A stretch of 33,133 bases of DNA from positions 1 through 33,133 of the forward strand of contig JAGASS010000011.1 of the NCBI GenBank assembly GCA_017621655.1. The letters run 5' to 3'. A program made the translations under genes and the position numbers. Position 1 is the first letter of the stretch. Each line of letters begins with the position of its first letter. The stretch is from Clostridia bacterium (GTDB lineage Bacteria > Bacillota > Clostridia > Oscillospirales > CAG-272). The notes under the pieces were generated by a model, which saw only the letters and a program-made list of their open reading frames with translations, had not been told where the DNA came from and ran no database searches. Positions 30,238-33,133 of this stretch are shown here, piece after piece.

Positions 30238-30675
30238 TTATTTTTTACCACCTTTGCGTTTCACAATTGCTTCAGTAACATCTGTCAACACCACATCTCC
30301 ATTTTGGTTATATGCCTCGATAGTAATCTCAACAAGTCCGTTCTTCTGATTGCGTTCGACTAACTTTGTTATGGTTGCCTTGCCGGACAAAACATCGTCA
30401 GCATAGACAGGTTTTAACCATTCGATCTTAGTTGATTTTCCTGCAAGCAATTCCTCACCAAAGAAATCCACCTCAAGATATTTTGCCCAGACCGACATAA
30501 ATGACATTACGCCGGGAGCAATCAGCTTACCAAACACTGTTGCTTTTGCATATTTCTCGTCTGTGTGAAGCGGAATGTTGTCGTAATCATGGGCAAAAGC
30601 CATCATCTTTTCTTTTTCAATCACGGCAGGTGCGGTTTCCACCGTCATACCGACTTTCAAATCGTCAAAATACAT
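30238..30675 (-). CDS. MaoC-like hotdog-fold hydratase
   Basis: 145-residue protein of the R-specific enoyl-CoA hydratase (MaoC) fold. The hydratase motif is visible as AFAHDYDNIPLHTDEKYA (about residues 27-44), giving the Asp/His pair, followed by FGKLIAPGVMSFMSV (about 48-62). It should hydrate a 2-enoyl-thioester, but the substrate is unknown and no fatty-acid or polyester gene is nearby. It lies 6 bp after the DUF815 gene and touches DUF554. Confidence 0.85.
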   Translation of the reverse strand: MYFDDLKVGMTVETAPAVIEKEKMMAFAHDYDNIPLHTDEKYAKATVFGKLIAPGVMSFMSVWAKYLEVDFFGEELLAGKSTKIEWLKPVYADDVLSGKATITKLVERNQKNGLVEITIEAYNQNGDVVLTDVTEAIVKRKGGKK

Positions 30676-30681
30676 ACCGCT

Positions 30682-31845
30682 TCACCTCGCAAGTAATCCA
30701 TCTATAAACTGTTTAGCAAGTCTTGCAGATCTTCCGCTACGCCCTAAAGCAAATTGCTCTGCCTTGGTATCAAGTTCTTCGGTTGGCATATCAATACCGT
30801 TTTCTTTTGCTAAATGGTGAACGATGTGAAGAAAAGTCTCCTTATTCGGCTTTGAAAATGTCACGTGGATCCCAAAGCGTTCCGACAAGGACACAAGCTC
30901 CTGTATCGTATCATTGCGATGAACGTCATCGCCCTCACGGTCGGAGAATTTTTCCTTAATAATGTGACGGCGGTTGCTGGTGGCGTAAATAACCACATTA
31001 TTAGATTTAGCCGTAACCGAGCCTTCCAACACCGCTTTGAGTGCATTGAAATTATCGTCATCCTTTAGGAACGAAAGGTCGTCAATAAATAATACGAATT
31101 TCAGCGGGTTGCTTGACAGCTCATCCAGTATTTTCGGAATACTGCGAAGCTGATCCTTCCTTACCTCTACAATACGAAGTCCATCCTTCCAAAGAGCATT
31201 TGCAACCGCTTTTACGGTAGAGGACTTTCCTGTGCCGGCATCGCCTGTGAGCAAAATATTAGCCGCCGGCTTGCCATCGAGCAAGGCCTTGGTATTGTCC
31301 ACAATAACTTTTCTTTCGCTCTCGTAATCCACAAGGTCGGAAAGTTCTGTTTTATCAGGATGGCGAACGGGAACAATATCGCCCCCATCATCCACACTGA
31401 ACATATTAAATTTGGCATAAATACCGTAGCCGTATTTGTCGATGTTTTCTGCCCTGTGGAGATAGATTTCTTTAAGGCTCAGCTTGGTTGTTGTAAACTC
31501 AGGCAAAAACTCTTTGTGCTGGAGAGAAGCCGTTAAGGTTTCTTTGTTCAGCTCTGTAATCTCCTGCAAGGTGTCCAGTTCCGATACAAGAGCAAAATAC
31601 AAATAGTTGGGAACATCTTTCCCCGAACCCACCATTTTTACATATACGTTCTCACTATTCCAGCAGAGTTCTTTTACATATTCGCCTAAGTTTCCACCAT
31701 TAGCATTATAGAGAGCCGCCACGAACTCGGCATACGCCGAGCTTGTGGGGTTCTCCATATATGCACACAGAGAGGAAATCACAGAATCTTTCAGCAGTTC
31801 TCTAAAGACACATAAAGTATTTAATTTTTCTTTTAATTCTTTCAT
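30682..31845 (-). CDS. DUF815 AAA-type ATPase
   Basis: 387-residue cytosolic ATPase. About 170 residues of helical N-terminal region precede a P-loop: Walker A GDAGTGKSST (about residues 201-210), Walker B FVLFIDDLSF (about 253-262), sensor-like VVIYATSNRRH (about 285-295), and a C-terminal lid with ALGRSGRSARLAKQF. This order fits DUF815, a family near AAA+ proteins with no settled function. One base separates its start from the ilvD stop, indicating co-transcription with a metabolic gene. Confidence 0.9.
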   Translation of the reverse strand: MKELKEKLNTLCVFRELLKDSVISSLCAYMENPTSSAYAEFVAALYNANGGNLGEYVKELCWNSENVYVKMVGSGKDVPNYLYFALVSELDTLQEITELNKETLTASLQHKEFLPEFTTTKLSLKEIYLHRAENIDKYGYGIYAKFNMFSVDDGGDIVPVRHPDKTELSDLVDYESERKVIVDNTKALLDGKPAANILLTGDAGTGKSSTVKAVANALWKDGLRIVEVRKDQLRSIPKILDELSSNPLKFVLFIDDLSFLKDDDNFNALKAVLEGSVTAKSNNVVIYATSNRRHIIKEKFSDREGDDVHRNDTIQELVSLSERFGIHVTFSKPNKETFLHIVHHLAKENGIDMPTEELDTKAEQFALGRSGRSARLAKQFIDGLLAR

Positions 31846-31846
31846 A

Positions 31847-33133
31847 TCAGTTTAGAATCGCCCCTGTAGCCCCTCCGGAAACCAAAGCCGCATAGCGTTT
31901 CAAGTATCCGGAAAGCTCTTTTTTCTTAGGGTTAAAGTTTTTCATACGTTCGGCAAGAATATCTGCATCCACGTTCAGTTCAATGGTGTTTTCGGGGATA
32001 TTGATGCTGATAATATCGCCATCCTCAACAACGCCGATCATACCGCCCGAAGCCGCTTCTGGTGTTACGTGACCGATACAAGCGCCACGAGTGGCACCGC
32101 TGAAACGACCGTCGGTGATGAGGGCTACGCTGTTTCCAAGTCCCATTCCCATGATCGCAGAGGTGGGGTTCAGCATCTCACGCATACCCGGACCACCTTT
32201 TGGTCCTTCATAACGAATAACAACCACATCCCCTGCAACGATTTTCCCTGCATTGATGGCGGCTTGCGCTTCTTCTTCGGAATCAAACACCTTTGCAGGA
32301 CCTTCATGCACCAGCATTTCGGGAAGAACAGCAGAGCGTTTAACAACGCTGCCTTCAGGTGCAAGATTACCTTTAAGCACCGCAATACCGCCAGTTTCAC
32401 TGTACGGATTATCGATAGGACGAATAATATCGGGATTGAGGTTCACACACCCTTCGATATTTTTACCGATAGTCTTGCCCGTAACGGTCATACAATCGGT
32501 ATTAAGTAAGCCTTTTTTCGTAAGCTCGTTCATAACAGCATAGACACCGCCAGCCTCGTTTAAGTCTTCCATATAAGTGCGACCGGCAGGTGCCAAATGA
32601 CAAAGGTTAGGGGTTACAGCACTGATCTCATTAGCAATATCCAAGTTCAGCTCCACACCGCACTCGTGAGCGATAGCGGGCAGATGCAGCATACTGTTGG
32701 TAGAGCAACCGAGAGCCATATCCACAGTAAGAGCGTTCATCAAAGCCTCTTTTGTCATAATATCACGGGGACGAATGTTCTTTTTCAAAAGCTCCATGAC
32801 TGCCATACCTGCATGTTTAGCAAGCTCAATACGGGCAGAATAAACCGCAGGGATTGTACCGTTGCCTTTAAGACCCATACCGAGTGCTTCGGTTAGGCAG
32901 TTCATAGAATTAGCGGTATACATACCACTGCAAGAACCACAAGTCGGGCAGGTCTTACATTCGTATTCATAGAGTTTTTCATCGTCTATTTTGCCGGCAT
33001 TATAAGCACCCACCGCTTCAAACATCGAAGAAAGACTGGTTTTTTTGCCCTCCACTCTACCTGCAAGCATCGGTCCGCCACTAACGAAAACGGTAGGAAT
33101 ATTCACTCTTGCCGCCGCCATTAAAAGACCGGG
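31847..33133 (-). CDS. ilvD: Dihydroxy-acid dehydratase, 5' end outside window
   Basis: The frame stays open to the window edge ([13 protein letters not shown]), so only the C-terminal about 428 residues are seen; the family has about 550-560. The enzyme dehydrates dihydroxy acids in valine, leucine and isoleucine synthesis. Cluster cysteines lie in [28 protein letters not shown] and [10 protein letters not shown] form the C-terminal domain signature, with [12 protein letters not shown] before it. ATG 33121 is internal, not the start. It heads the ilvD-DUF815-MaoC-DUF554 string. Confidence 0.95.
   Translation of the reverse strand, partial: PGLLMAAARVNIPTVFVSGGPMLAGRVEGKKTSLSSMFEAVGAYNAGKIDDEKLYEYECKTCPTCGSCSGMYTANSMNCLTEALGMGLKGNGTIPAVYSARIELAKHAGMAVMELLKKNIRPRDIMTKEALMNALTVDMALGCSTNSMLHLPAIAHECGVELNLDIANEISAVTPNLCHLAPAGRTYMEDLNEAGGVYAVMNELTKKGLLNTDCMTVTGKTIGKNIEGCVNLNPDIIRPIDNPYSETGGIAVLKGNLAPEGSVVKRSAVLPEMLVHEGPAKVFDSEEEAQAAINAGKIVAGDVVVIRYEGPKGGPGMREMLNPTSAIMGMGLGNSVALITDGRFSGATRGACIGHVTPEAASGGMIGVVEDGDIISINIPENTIELNVDADILAERMKNFNPKKKELSGYLKRYAALVSGGATGAILN

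Overview
The window looks like chromosomal DNA of an anaerobic, probably gut-associated Clostridia member (Oscillospirales-like Bacillota), likely from an uncultured genome. The grounds are strong AGGAGG-type ribosome binding sites, sigma-A promoters with almost invariant 17-bp spacers, many short Rho-independent terminators, a tryptophan T-box, a TnpV-type mobile gene, DUF6440 and DUF6809 small proteins, a GH25 lysozyme and choline/glucan-binding-type wall repeats. The taxon is inferred from family content only.

Layout. 1-2970: hairpin-rich DNA, then nitroreductase (-), HAD phosphatase (+), GNAT acetyltransferase (-) and pyroglutamyl peptidase (-). 3004-6988: a sugar locus with a Gfo/Idh/MocA dehydrogenase and two TIM-barrel isomerases/epimerases (-), divergent from an AraC regulator (+). 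7036-15823: an anchored metallophosphoesterase (-), an orphan EutH-like ethanolamine permease (+), a giant acidic lipoprotein (-) divergent from an XRE regulator (+) with palindromes in the shared promoter region, and a DUF4091 protein (-). 16223-21630: a hexuronate operon uxaA, uxaC, eda, kdgK (-), divergent from a second AraC regulator (+); tagaturonate reductase is absent. 21807-26230: a TVP38/DedA-type membrane protein, DUF6440, tRNA-Ser(UGA) flanked by hairpin arrays, a wall-repeat protein, asd and a GH25 lysozyme. 26231-27750: a palindromic repeat block and a three-gene mobile-element fragment ending in tnpV. 27751-33133: trpB behind a Trp T-box, then DUF554, a MaoC-like hydratase, a DUF815 ATPase and a 5'-truncated ilvD, all on the minus strand.

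Genes working together. UxaC, UxaA, KdgK and Eda would take hexuronates to pyruvate and glyceraldehyde-3-phosphate once a tagaturonate reductase from elsewhere is supplied. Asd, IlvD and TrpB belong to amino-acid synthesis.

Two signals stand out. (1) 22902-23070 is an array of six different short perfect hairpins separated by a constant 7-nt linker (GTGATAT, or ATATCAC/ATATAAC). The loops are nearly all GNA read on the strand where the linker reads ATATCAC, and the array flips orientation at its centre, beside tRNA-Ser. (2) The trpB leader combines a UGG-specifier T-box, a second strong terminator, and a 27-codon leader peptide with tandem Trp codons just ahead of the trpB ribosome binding site. 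This recalls the Bacillus subtilis at operon but with trpB as the target.
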